This document shows, piece after piece, positions 17,643-26,353 of a DNA stretch of 64,000 nucleotides. The stretch is from contig NZ_VZDO01000004.1 in NCBI RefSeq assembly GCF_008802405.1, positions 1-64,000 of the forward strand. Direction: 5' to 3'. Source of the DNA: Plantimonas leprariae (lineage in GTDB: Bacteria > Pseudomonadota > Alphaproteobacteria > Rhizobiales > Rhizobiaceae). Both the position numbers and the translations under genes were made by a program. The first letter of the stretch is position 1; every line of letters starts with the position of its first letter. The notes beneath the pieces are model-generated. The model saw only the letters and a program-made list of their open reading frames with translations. It searched no databases and was not told the origin of the DNA.

Positions 17643-18757
17643 GCGATCCGCCCCGCCTCAGTGAACCAGCGGAGCGCGTCGGCGATGCCCTCCTGCCAGG
17701 GGCGGCTGCGGTAGCCGAGTTCGGCCCGGGCCTTCGCGTCGTCGAAGAACATGCGTTTGCGGGCCATGCGGAGCGCGTCGAAGCTGATGAAGGGCTCGCG
17801 CCCGGTGACGCGGGCGACGCCTTCCGCCAGCGCCGCCAGCGGCAGGAGCGCCGGCACGGGCAGGCGCAGGGACGGCGCCCGACGACCGCGCCGCGCCGCG
17901 ATCTCGGCCAGCATGTCGGCGAGGGTCACGTCCTCGCCGCCGAGGATGTAACGCTCGCCGATCCGCCCGCGTCGGAGCGCCAAGAGGTGGCCGGCGGCGA
18001 CGTCGTCGACATGCGCGAGGTTGAGGCCGGTGTCGACGAAGGCCGGCATGCGCCCGCCCGCCGCCTCGATGATGATCCGGCCGGTCGGCGTCGGCCGGGC
18101 GTCGCGCGGACCGATCGGCGTCGAGGGGTTCACGATTACGACGTCGAGGCCCTTCGCCGCGTAGTCGAGCGCCACCGCCTCGGCGAGCACCTTCGAGCGC
18201 TTGTAGACGCCGACGGCCTCCGACGCCGAGGCCGCGTCGTCTTCGGTCGCCCGGCGGCCCGGCTCGGTCGGCGGCCGCAGCGTCGCGACGCTGCTGGTAT
18301 GGACGACGCGCTCGACCCCGGCGCGAAGCGCGGCTTCCATCACGTGCTGGGTGCCCTCAACATTGGTGCGCAGCATCGCCGCCGGGTCGCGGGTCCACAG
18401 CCGGTAGTCGGCTGCCGCGTGCACCACGTAGCGCGCGCCGTCGAACACCGCCGCCAGAGAGGCGGGATCGGTGACGTCGCCCGATGCCAACTCGACGCCG
18501 GGCAGCTCGGCGCCGCGACGGTCGCTTGCCGGGCGCACCATCGCGCGCACCGCGAAGCCGGCATCGCGGAAGGCGCGCACCAGCGCCGAGCCGAGGAAGC
18601 CGCCGGCGCCGGTGATCGCGACGATGCCGCCGGGCTCGGAGGCGGGCGAAGGATCGCCCGACGCCTCCGGCCTGCCGGCCACCGATGAGTCCGAATTCAG
18701 GATGGTCCCGTCCTTCCCGCGCGCCGCCGCATGGAGCGTTCGAGCGCCGCTTAGCAC
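17639..18757 (-). CDS. hpnA: Hopanoid-associated sugar epimerase HpnA
   Basis: This NAD(P)-dependent extended short-chain dehydrogenase/epimerase has 372 residues from the first start. The Rossmann motif ITGAGGFLGSALV begins only near residue 48, preceded by a low-complexity stretch, so the protein may be shorter. GTG at the codon near residue 27 (VAGRPEAS) is a plausible internal start, and the upstream GTG at 18757 is the longest option. Further motifs are VVHAAADYRLW, HTSSVATL and Tyr-x3-Lys in VYKRSKVLAEA. It heads the overlapped run to hpnB and lies 55 bases after the choline-sulfatase gene. The substrate is unknown; family and position give the name. Confidence 0.88.
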   Translation of the reverse strand: MLSGARTLHAAARGKDGTILNSDSSVAGRPEASGDPSPASEPGGIVAITGAGGFLGSALVRAFRDAGFAVRAMVRPASDRRGAELPGVELASGDVTDPASLAAVFDGARYVVHAAADYRLWTRDPAAMLRTNVEGTQHVMEAALRAGVERVVHTSSVATLRPPTEPGRRATEDDAASASEAVGVYKRSKVLAEAVALDYAAKGLDVVIVNPSTPIGPRDARPTPTGRIIIEAAGGRMPAFVDTGLNLAHVDDVAAGHLLALRRGRIGERYILGGEDVTLADMLAEIAARRGRRAPSLRLPVPALLPLAALAEGVARVTGREPFISFDALRMARKRMFFDDAKARAELGYRSRPWQEGIADALRWFTEAGRIA

Positions 18758-18812
18758 GCACCCGCCCGGACGGGGAGCGATTTGCTTCGCCGCCGAACGA
18801 TGGCGGGCGATG

Positions 18813-20324
18813 TCAGTCGCCGCGCGGAAAGCGCTGGCGTTCCTCCAGGTCGTCGAGGTTCATGTGGTTGCGCATGTAGCGCTCCGAGGCCTTCTGCAGC
18901 GGCTGGTAGTCCCACGGGAAGTACGCGCCGTTGCGCAGCGCCTCGTAGGCGACGCGCCGCCGCGCCTGGCTCTCGCGCACCTCGGCGTCGAAGCGGGCGA
19001 GGTCCCAGCGCTCCGCCGCCTGCGCGCGCAACCGCGTTTCGGCTTCCGCGTAGAACGGCTGCCCGGCGAGGTTCGTCAGCTCGTGCGGGTCGGTGTCGAG
19101 GTCGAAGAGCTGCGGCGGGTCGCGGTCGCAGCGGACGTACTTGAACCGGCCCTCGCGAAGCGCGACCATCGGCGCTTCGGAGCCTTCCGCCGCGTATTCC
19201 ATCGGCACCGCCGGCCGGGCCTCGCCGCGGGTGATCGCGGAGAGCGGCACGCCGTCCGTCCAGGGCTCCACCGCGGCGAGGTCGAGCCCGGCGATCTCGG
19301 CCAGCGTCGGCACGATGTCGAGCGTCGAGACCGGGGTCTCGACGAGGCCGGAGCGCAGGCCGGGCGCGGCGATCAGCAGCGGCACGCGCGCCGAACTCTC
19401 GAAGAAGTTCATCTTGAACCACAGGCCGCGCTCGCCCAGCATGTCGCCGTGGTCGGAGGTGAAGAGGATCGCCGTGTTCTCGTCCAGCCGGCAGTCGCGC
19501 AGGATGCGCAGGAGCTCGCCGACCTTGTCGTCGATGTACGAGATGTTGGCGAAATAGGCCCGGCGCGAGCGCCGCACCATCTCCGGCGTGATGTCGTAGA
19601 GATGGTCGTTGCAGGCCTTCAGGAGGCGCAGCGAATGCGGATCGAACGCCGCGTCCGGCAGCCTTCCGACCGCCGGTTCGAGCGCCGGGCAGTCCTCGTA
19701 GAGATCCCAGAACCGCCGGCGCGCCACGTAGGGATCGTGCGGATGGGTGAAGGACACGGTGAGGCAGAACGGCCGCTCGTCCCGGCTCCGGGCGTAGTCG
19801 TAGAGCTTCGCGCCGGCGAAGTGCGCGACCTCGTCGTCGTATTCGAGCTGGTTGCTGATCTCGGCGACGCCGGCATTCGTGACCGAGCCGAGGTTGTGGT
19901 ACCACCAGTCGATCCTTGTCTCCGGGTGGCGGTAGTCCGGCGTCCAGCCGAAATCGGCCGGATAGACGTCGGTCGTCAGCCGCTCCTCGAAGCCGTGAAG
20001 CTGGTCCGGCCCGACGAAGTGCATCTTGCCGCTGAGCGCCGTACGGTAGCCGGCGCGACGGAGGTGATGCGCGTAGGTGGGAATCGCGGAGGCGAACTCG
20101 GCCGCGTTGTCGTAGACTTCCGTGCGGGACGGAAGCTGCGCCGTCATCAGCGAGGCTCGTGCCGGGGCGCAGAGCGGGCTCGCGGTGTAGCAGTTACGGA
20201 AACGGGCGGCGCGCGCCGCGATGCCGCGAAGGTTCGGCGCGTGCAGGAACGGCGCGGGACCGTCCGGGAACAGCGTTCCGTTGAGCTGGTCCACCACGAC
20301 GACGAGGATGTTGGGGCGGGACAT
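18813..20324 (-). CDS. betC: Choline-sulfatase-like arylsulfatase
   Basis: This 503-residue member of the formylglycine sulfatases closely resembles BetC, which hydrolyses choline-O-sulfate to choline and sulfate. Metal ligands are in VVVVDQLNG. Cys52 of SPLCAPARASL (C-x-P-x-R) would be oxidised to formylglycine. SGKMHFVGPDQLHGFEERL, FTHPHDPY and FTSDHGDMLGERGLWFKM are hallmark BetC segments, and the C-terminal choline-sulfatase tail (NGAYFPWDYQPL) is present. There is no signal peptide, consistent with a cytoplasmic enzyme. No betI, betB or betA is adjacent; instead it lies 55 bases upstream of hpnA on the same strand. Choline could feed osmoprotection or phosphatidylcholine, but linkage to hopanoids is only positional. 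Confidence 0.9.
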   Translation of the reverse strand: MSRPNILVVVVDQLNGTLFPDGPAPFLHAPNLRGIAARAARFRNCYTASPLCAPARASLMTAQLPSRTEVYDNAAEFASAIPTYAHHLRRAGYRTALSGKMHFVGPDQLHGFEERLTTDVYPADFGWTPDYRHPETRIDWWYHNLGSVTNAGVAEISNQLEYDDEVAHFAGAKLYDYARSRDERPFCLTVSFTHPHDPYVARRRFWDLYEDCPALEPAVGRLPDAAFDPHSLRLLKACNDHLYDITPEMVRRSRRAYFANISYIDDKVGELLRILRDCRLDENTAILFTSDHGDMLGERGLWFKMNFFESSARVPLLIAAPGLRSGLVETPVSTLDIVPTLAEIAGLDLAAVEPWTDGVPLSAITRGEARPAVPMEYAAEGSEAPMVALREGRFKYVRCDRDPPQLFDLDTDPHELTNLAGQPFYAEAETRLRAQAAERWDLARFDAEVRESQARRRVAYEALRNGAYFPWDYQPLQKASERYMRNHMNLDDLEERQRFPRGD

Positions 20325-20679
20325 TCGGCACCGTTCGGCAGGGTCGCGGCGAGTCGCCGCCTGGGCGAAGCTTTACGCGCTCCCCGGCCGGAGGTCGAAA
20401 CCGCCTGCGCCGCCGCGCGGCGCGATGAGGACAGGGCCGGCGGGTTCCGCAGCGGCCTTACCCGTCACGCCGCCGCGCGGAGGGCGCGGCCGGCGCGGTC
20501 GCCGTCGCAAAAAGGATGGTTCGCCCGTTCGCGACATGCTCTCACTCGGCGCGATGCGAAGGACGGGCGGGCCGGAGTTGCGGTTTGCCTCGGGTCGGGG
20601 CCGGTGTTAATCGGCTCCCGGCCCCGTTTGCCGAACGGGCTCGCTCCTGATCCTCGCGCCGGAACCGGTGGTGTTTGCG
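20325..20679. other. Divergent intergenic region, sulfatase / etfB
   Basis: No gene is supported in these 355 bases. Two short perfect hairpins are visible: GCGGCG-AGT-CGCCGC at 20346-20360, which would lie in the leader of the sulfatase transcript, and CCCGTT-TGCCG-AACGGG at 20623-20639 before etfB. GTTAAT near 20606-20611 is a possible -10 element for etfB, but its -35 is poor. Both divergent transcription units must have their promoters here. Confidence 0.4.
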
Positions 20680-21429
20680 ATGAAGATACTGGTCTGCGTC
20701 AAGCGTGTCGTCGACTACAACGTGAAGATCCGGGTGAAGGCGGACGGCACGGGCGTCGACCTCGCCAACGTGAAGATGTCGATGAACCCGTTCGACGAGA
20801 TCGCGGTGGAGGAGGCGGTCCGCCAGAAGGAGAAGGGCGGCGTCGAAGAGATCGTCGCCGTTTCGATCGGTCCGCAACAGGCGCAGGAGACGCTGCGCAC
20901 CGCTCTCGCGATGGGCGCGGATCGCGGCATCCTGGTCAAGGCGGACGGCGTCGTCGAGCCGCTGGCCGTGGCGAAGATCCTGAAGGGCGTCGTCGAGGCC
21001 GAGAAGCCGGACCTCGTGATCCTCGGCAAGCAGGCGATCGACGACGACGCGAACCAGACCGGGCAGATGCTCGCCGGGCTGCTGGGCTGGGCGCAGGGCA
21101 CTTTCGCCTACCGGCTGGAGACGGCGGAAGGCCGGTCCAAGGTAACGCGCGAGGTCGACGGCGGCCTGCAGACGGTGGACCTGAAGCTGCCGGCGATCAT
21201 CACCACGGACCTTCGCCTCAACGAGCCGCGCTACGCTTCGCTGCCGAACATCATGAAGGCGAAGAAGAAGCCGCTGGAGGAGAAGGTGCCGGGGGACTTC
21301 GGCGTCGACGTCGCGCCGCGGCTTGAGGTTCTGAAGACGGTGGAGCCGCCGAAACGCTCGGCCGGCGTGAAGGTCGGCTCGGTGGACGAGCTGATCTCGA
21401 AGCTGCGCACCGAAGCCGGCCTGATCTGA
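20680..21429 (+). CDS. etfB: Electron transfer flavoprotein beta subunit
   Basis: EtfB forms a heterodimer with EtfA that passes electrons from acyl-CoA and other dehydrogenases to ETF-ubiquinone oxidoreductase. The 249 residues start with the canonical [20 protein letters not shown] region. The AMP-binding and recognition-loop segments are present, including the [20 protein letters not shown] stretch and the partner-recognition loop around 190-203 ([20 protein letters not shown]). I chose ATG at 20680 over two GTG codons 9 and 12 bases upstream because it gives the family N-terminus. etfA starts 12 bases after the stop. Confidence 0.97.
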   Translation: MKILVCVKRVVDYNVKIRVKADGTGVDLANVKMSMNPFDEIAVEEAVRQKEKGGVEEIVAVSIGPQQAQETLRTALAMGADRGILVKADGVVEPLAVAKILKGVVEAEKPDLVILGKQAIDDDANQTGQMLAGLLGWAQGTFAYRLETAEGRSKVTREVDGGLQTVDLKLPAIITTDLRLNEPRYASLPNIMKAKKKPLEEKVPGDFGVDVAPRLEVLKTVEPPKRSAGVKVGSVDELISKLRTEAGLI

Positions 21430-21441
21430 GGGACGAGAACC

Positions 21442-22371
21442 ATGACGACGTTGCTGATCGCCGATCACGAGAACACCACGCTGTCGGACCAGACGGCGAA
21501 GGCGCTGACCGCCGCGCTGGCGCTGGGCGGCGACGTCCACGTGCTGGTCGCCGGCGAGGGGGCCGGGGTCGCGGCCGATGCCGCGGCGAAGCTGCAAGGC
21601 GTCGCGAAGGTGCTGCTCGCGGAAGGGCCGGCGTTGGCGCACCGTCTGGCCGAGCCCTTTGCCGACCTCGTGGTGAAGCTCGCCGCGAACTACGACGCGA
21701 TCGTCGCGCCCTCCACCACGACGACGCGCAACGTGCTGCCGCGCGCGGCGGCGCTGCTCGACGTGATGCAGGTCTCCGATGTCACCGCCATCCACGGGGC
21801 CGATACGTTCGAGCGGCCGATCTATGCCGGCAACGCCGTGCAGACGGTGAAGTCGAGCGACAGGGTGAAGGTGCTGACGGTCCGTACCACCGCCTTCGCG
21901 GCGGCGTCCGAAGGCGGGTCGGCGCCGGTGGAGCGGATCGAAGCGGGCGGCGATACGGGCCTGTCCGCCTTCGTCGAGGAGAAGCTGCAGGAGAGCGAGC
22001 GGCCGGAACTGATGAGCGCGAAGATCGTCGTCTCCGGCGGCCGGGCGCTCGGCTCGAAGGAGAAGTTCGAGGAAGTTGTGCTGCCGCTGGCCGACAAGCT
22101 CGGCGCGGCGGTGGGCGCTTCCCGCGCGGCGGTTGATGCCGGCTACGCGCCGAACGACTGGCAGGTCGGGCAGACCGGCAAGGTCGTCGCGCCGCAGCTC
22201 TACGTCGCCTGCGGCATCTCGGGCGCGATCCAGCATCTCGCCGGCATGAAGGACTCCAAGGTCATCGTCGCGATCAACAAGGACGAGGAAGCGCCGATCT
22301 TCCAGATCGCCGACTACGGCCTCGTCGGCGACCTCTTCCAGATCCTGCCGGAGATGACGAGCAAGCTCTGA
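21442..22371 (+). CDS. etfA: Electron transfer flavoprotein alpha subunit
   Basis: This 309-residue partner of EtfB binds FAD. The C-terminal FAD domain carries the family signature: [38 protein letters not shown], and [35 protein letters not shown], in which the loop contacts the flavin. The N-terminal domain shares the beta-subunit fold. ATG has GGGACGAG about 6 bases upstream. It is the second gene of a two-gene operon that appears to end at the hairpin after it. Confidence 0.97.
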   Translation: MTTLLIADHENTTLSDQTAKALTAALALGGDVHVLVAGEGAGVAADAAAKLQGVAKVLLAEGPALAHRLAEPFADLVVKLAANYDAIVAPSTTTTRNVLPRAAALLDVMQVSDVTAIHGADTFERPIYAGNAVQTVKSSDRVKVLTVRTTAFAAASEGGSAPVERIEAGGDTGLSAFVEEKLQESERPELMSAKIVVSGGRALGSKEKFEEVVLPLADKLGAAVGASRAAVDAGYAPNDWQVGQTGKVVAPQLYVACGISGAIQHLAGMKDSKVIVAINKDEEAPIFQIADYGLVGDLFQILPEMTSKL

Positions 22372-22455
22372 AACCGGCGCGGCGGGGGACACGTCGAAGT
22401 TTAGGCGTTTACCCAACGGACCTCGCGTCGCGCGAACAACTTGTTTGCCGGTCAT

Positions 22456-22497
22456 GCCTTCGTTAAGCTTTTGTAAAAGCGGGCGAAGGCGTGTTTT
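22456..22497 (+). terminator. Nested hairpin with short T tract after etfA
   Basis: GCCTTCG (22456-22462) pairs perfectly with CGAAGGC (22484-22490), and inside it GCTTTT (22467-22472) pairs with AAAAGC (22475-22480). The stem is followed by GTGTTTT. It lies 84 bases after the etfA stop and 31 bases before the next start, so it is a likely intrinsic terminator or partial attenuator between the two units. The T tract is short, so efficiency is uncertain. Confidence 0.5.
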
Positions 22498-22527
22498 GCC
22501 TCGCCCGGTCGCGTGAGGCGTTCGAGC

Positions 22528-24279
22528 ATGAGCCGGAAGTTCTCCATCCTGGTGGCATTCTGCGTCGTGCTTTTCGGCGCGATACTGGCCGGCTACTGGG
22601 ACATGCTCGACTCGGAGAAGCTGCGGCTGGTCCGCGATCAGGCCTCCGACTCCGTCGCCGAACTGACCGGGACGCGCTCCGACGCCGGAGGAACGTCGTC
22701 GGATGGAGCGCCGCCGGTGCAGACCCCGCCGGCCGTGGTGCCGGCCTCGCCCGAGCCGGTGGCAGCAGCGGGTGCGGCGGCCGAGCCCGGAACGGGCGCA
22801 GCCGGACCGACCGAGGCGGCGGGGGGCGCGCCAGCGAGCGAGCAGCCGACGCGCGAGGCATCCTTGCCGCCAGCCGCGCCCCCGGCGGCGCAGTCGCCGA
22901 AGGCTCCGGCCGCTTCGCCGGCCGCTGAGCCGCCGCGCTTCGACATCCTCCGGGTGGAGCCCGACGGTTCGGCCGTGCTCGCCGGCCGCGCCGCGCCGAA
23001 CGCCGAGGTGAAGCTCCTCGACGGCGAGCGGACGCTCGGCACCGCCAAGGCCTCGCCCGGCGGCGACTTCGCCATCGTGCTGGACGAGCGCCTGCCAGCC
23101 GGCGATCACCAGATCCGCATCGAGGCGGCCGGAAACGGCAAGCCGCCGACGCAGTCCGAGGAAACGGCGATCGTCAGCGTGCCGCGTCCCGGCGAGCCGG
23201 GCGAGCTGCTCGCCATGGTCGAGGCCCCGAACCGGCCTTCACGCATCATCACCCTGCCGAGCGCGGAACCGGCGGCAAAGGGGCCGGCGGAAGCGCCTGA
23301 CGTTGCCGCCGCGGGTTCCGGCGATACCGACGAGTCGAAGGCAGCTGCCCCGGCGGGCACCGTGGAAACGGCCGCGAACCAGCCGGAGCCATCGGTGAAG
23401 CCGGCCCTTTCCGCTCCCCCTCCCGCCGTGGCCGCGATCCCGCAGAACCCGGCGAAGACACCGGCTGCCGCTTCGCCGTCGCCTTTCGGCGTGGAGGCGG
23501 TCGAGATCGAGAACGGTCGCGTCTATATCGCCGGGCGCGCGCCGGGCACGGATCCGGTGCGGGTCTATATCGACAACAAGCTGGTCGGCGAGGATTCGAA
23601 GCGTGCGAACGGCCGCTTCCTCGTCACCGCCAAGGTGCCGCTAGCCACCGGCGATCACCAGATCCGCGCCGACATGATCACGACCGGCGGCATCGTCGCC
23701 TCCCGCGTCGAGGTGCCCTTCGCGAAGCCGGAGGGCGAGGCGATGTCCGCGATCGCTTCCAACGATGCGGGCGGCGGCGAGGATCGCCCGGCGCCGCCCG
23801 CATCGAGCGTCGAACCGCCGGCGCCAGCCGTCCCTTCGGCTACACCTGCGCCAGCGGCTTCCGCGGCTGTAGCCGCGGCGACTCCTTCCGCTGCCGAACC
23901 GTCGGGGCAGCCCGAAGCGACCGCGTCGGCTCCCGCACCTCTCGCGACGCCGCCCGCTTCGACCCCGCCCGCCGAGGTCGCCGTCGTCGCGAAACCGGTG
24001 GATGCCGCCAAGGCGCCGTCCCCGGCCGCGACGGAGGAGACGAGCAAGATCGCCACCGTCCGCCAGCCGGCGCTGGAAAGCGTCCAGGCGCGCGTCCTCA
24101 TCCGGCGCGGCGATTCGCTCTGGCGCATCTCGCGACAGACCTACGGTGCCGGCCGCCGCTACACGGTGATCTACCTCGCGAACGGCGACCAGATCCGCAA
24201 TCCGAACCGCATCTATCCGGGCCAGGTCTTCCGCCTGCCGAAGCACGATGCGAAGCCGGGATCGACCGCGTCGAACTGA
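22528..24279 (+). CDS. Membrane-anchored LysM protein with two Ig-like repeats
   Basis: This 583-residue envelope protein has no specific name that I recognise. A single N-terminal membrane helix (about 6-24, FSILVAFCVVLFGAILAGYW) would leave the rest in the periplasm. Two homologous beta-rich modules, about 138-220 and 325-400, share the pattern LAGRAAPNAEVKLLD / IAGRAPGTDPVRVYID and end in GDHQIR. Long Ala/Pro-rich linkers separate them and lead to a C-terminal LysM domain (about 525-573, RRGDSLWRISRQTYG to NRIYPGQVFRLP), which should bind peptidoglycan. ATG at 22528 is preferred over a GTG five codons upstream because the membrane helix then starts normally. It is probably a wall-linked scaffold; no enzyme motif is present. 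Confidence 0.85.
   Translation: MSRKFSILVAFCVVLFGAILAGYWDMLDSEKLRLVRDQASDSVAELTGTRSDAGGTSSDGAPPVQTPPAVVPASPEPVAAAGAAAEPGTGAAGPTEAAGGAPASEQPTREASLPPAAPPAAQSPKAPAASPAAEPPRFDILRVEPDGSAVLAGRAAPNAEVKLLDGERTLGTAKASPGGDFAIVLDERLPAGDHQIRIEAAGNGKPPTQSEETAIVSVPRPGEPGELLAMVEAPNRPSRIITLPSAEPAAKGPAEAPDVAAAGSGDTDESKAAAPAGTVETAANQPEPSVKPALSAPPPAVAAIPQNPAKTPAAASPSPFGVEAVEIENGRVYIAGRAPGTDPVRVYIDNKLVGEDSKRANGRFLVTAKVPLATGDHQIRADMITTGGIVASRVEVPFAKPEGEAMSAIASNDAGGGEDRPAPPASSVEPPAPAVPSATPAPAASAAVAAATPSAAEPSGQPEATASAPAPLATPPASTPPAEVAVVAKPVDAAKAPSPAATEETSKIATVRQPALESVQARVLIRRGDSLWRISRQTYGAGRRYTVIYLANGDQIRNPNRIYPGQVFRLPKHDAKPGSTASN
23099..23667 (+). repeat. Internal duplication in the LysM protein gene
   Basis: A 20-base identical sequence occurs at 23099-23118 and 23648-23667, coding for the same GDHQIR segment at the end of each Ig-like module. 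The rest of the two modules is similar in protein sequence but not in DNA, so this is a remnant of an old domain duplication or a locally converted patch. Confidence 0.75.
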
Positions 24280-24375
24280 CCTGCCGGCGCGCGAGCCTTT
24301 CCTTCGGCCGGCCGAGCGATTAGAACGCCTCCAAACCGGCCCGCCCGTCGCGGGCCCGGACGGACCGATCCCTCC

Positions 24376-26256
24376 TTGTCGAACCCGCATTCGAAGACCG
24401 TCGACAGCGGCCAGACGCTGTCCACGCTGCGCAACCTCTGGCCCTACATGTGGCCGATGGAACGGCCGGACCTTCGGGCCCGCGTCGTCTGGGCGACGTT
24501 CTGGCTGGTGCTCGCCAAGGTCCTCACCGTTGGCATCCCCTATTTCTACAAGTGGGCGACCGACGCGCTGACCGGGCGGAACAGCGCGGCGGAATGGCTG
24601 CCGCTTTTCCTCACCGGCGCGGCGACGCTGGTGATCGCCTACAACGTCGCGCGGATCCTGTCGGTCGCGTTGAACCAGTTGCGCGACGCGCTCTTCGCCA
24701 GCGTCGGCCAGTACGCGGTGCGGAAGCTCGCCTTCCGCACCTTCAACCACCTGCACCGGCTGTCGCTGCGCTTCCATCTGGAGCGGCGCACCGGCGGGCT
24801 GTCGCGCATCATCGAGCGCGGCACCAAGGGTATCGAGACGATCGTGCGCTTCACGATCCTCAACACGATCCCGACCGTGTTCGAATTCGCGTTGACGGCG
24901 GCGGTCTTCGGCTTCGGCTACGGCCTCTCCTACGTCGCCGTGGTGACGCTGACGGTTGTTCTCTATTCCTGGTTCACGATCTGGGCGAGCGACTGGCGCA
25001 TCGTGATCCGTAAGGAGATGAACGACTCCGATACGGACGCGAATACCAAGGCGATCGATTCGCTCCTGAACTTCGAGACGGTGAAGTACTTCGGCAACGA
25101 GGCGATGGAGGCGGACCGCTTCGACCGCTCGATGGCGCGCTACGAAAAGGCGGCGACGGCGACCTGGGTCTCGCTCGGCTGGCTGAACTTCGGGCAGGGC
25201 GTGATCTTCTCGATCGGCATGGGCGTCGCGATGGTGATGTCCGCCTTCGAGGTCCGCGCCGGCACGCAGACGATCGGCGACTTCGTGCTGATCAACTCGC
25301 TGCTGATGCAGCTTTCGATCCCCTTGAACTTCATCGGCTTCATCTATCGCGAGATCCGGCAGGGGCTCACCGACATCGAGGAGATGTTCGCGCTGCTCGA
25401 CGTGCCGGAAGAGGTGCGCGACCGCGCCGACGCCGCGCCGTTGCGCGTTTCCGCCGGCGCGATCCGCTTCGAGGACGTGCGCTTCCGCTACGAGAACGGC
25501 CGCGAGATCCTGCGCGGTATCTCGTTCGACGTGCAGCCCGGAGCCACGGTCGCGATCGTCGGCCCGTCGGGTGCCGGCAAGTCGACGATCTCCCGCCTCC
25601 TGTTCCGCTTCTACGACGTCCAGTCGGGGCGGATCACGATCGACGGACAGGACATCGCCAGCGTCACGCAGTCGTCGCTGCGCGCGTCGATCGGCATCGT
25701 GCCGCAGGACACGGTGCTGTTCAACGAGACGATCGAGTACAACATCCGCTACGGCCGCACGGAAGCGAGCGCCGAAGAGGTCCGCGCCGCCGCGAACCGC
25801 GCCCAGATCGGCCGGTTCATCGAACTCCTGCCGGAGGGCTACGGCGCGATGGTCGGCGAGCGGGGGCTGAAGCTTTCGGGCGGCGAAAAGCAGCGCGTCG
25901 CCATCGCCCGCACGCTCCTGAAGTCGCCGCCGATCCTCGTGCTCGACGAGGCGACCTCGGCGCTCGACACCCATACGGAGCAGGAAATCCAGTCGGCGCT
26001 GGACGAGGCGGGCAGGGGCCGCACGACGCTGACCATCGCGCACCGGCTCTCCACCATCGTCGACGCGGACGAGATCCTCGTCCTGAAGGCCGGCGAGATC
26101 GTCGAGCGCGGCACGCACCGCTCGCTGCTTGAAGCCGGGGGGCTCTATGCCGAGATGTGGCGCATGCAGCGCGAGGCGACGGAGGCCGAGGAGGCGCTGC
26201 GCCGCGCCCGCGAGGCCGACGAGTTCGGCATCGTCGACCGCAAGCGCATCGCCTGA
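24376..26256 (+). CDS. Atm1/HMT1-type ABC exporter (ATP-binding and permease fused)
   Basis: This half-transporter of 626 residues works as a homodimer. The N-terminal membrane domain (about 35-330, six helices) contains the segment WFTIWASDWRIVIRKEMND followed by the diagnostic NTKAIDSLLNFETVKYFGNE, typical of the mitochondrial Atm1 / bacterial Atm1 group that exports glutathione-related compounds or metal conjugates. The ATPase shows Walker [10 protein letters not shown], the signature LSGGEKQRVAIAR, Walker B ILVLDEATSALD and the switch His (TIAHRLSTI). The start is TTG at 24376; the next ATG codons fall inside the conserved N-terminus, so TTG is preferred despite a weak ribosome-binding site. 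The substrate is inferred from the subfamily only. Confidence 0.92.
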   Translation: MSNPHSKTVDSGQTLSTLRNLWPYMWPMERPDLRARVVWATFWLVLAKVLTVGIPYFYKWATDALTGRNSAAEWLPLFLTGAATLVIAYNVARILSVALNQLRDALFASVGQYAVRKLAFRTFNHLHRLSLRFHLERRTGGLSRIIERGTKGIETIVRFTILNTIPTVFEFALTAAVFGFGYGLSYVAVVTLTVVLYSWFTIWASDWRIVIRKEMNDSDTDANTKAIDSLLNFETVKYFGNEAMEADRFDRSMARYEKAATATWVSLGWLNFGQGVIFSIGMGVAMVMSAFEVRAGTQTIGDFVLINSLLMQLSIPLNFIGFIYREIRQGLTDIEEMFALLDVPEEVRDRADAAPLRVSAGAIRFEDVRFRYENGREILRGISFDVQPGATVAIVGPSGAGKSTISRLLFRFYDVQSGRITIDGQDIASVTQSSLRASIGIVPQDTVLFNETIEYNIRYGRTEASAEEVRAAANRAQIGRFIELLPEGYGAMVGERGLKLSGGEKQRVAIARTLLKSPPILVLDEATSALDTHTEQEIQSALDEAGRGRTTLTIAHRLSTIVDADEILVLKAGEIVERGTHRSLLEAGGLYAEMWRMQREATEAEEALRRAREADEFGIVDRKRIA

Positions 26257-26353
26257 CCGCCGGGCCTTGCGCCTCCAACGTCACTTGAACCGCGCCCGTT
26301 TTCGGGCTTGATGGCGCCTGCTCGACGCGACCTGCCGAAAGGAATGCCCGAGG

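Noticed and set aside
20542-23109. Long minus-strand open frame across etfB and etfA
   Set aside because: Antisense shadow of conserved etf genes without any recognisable domain.
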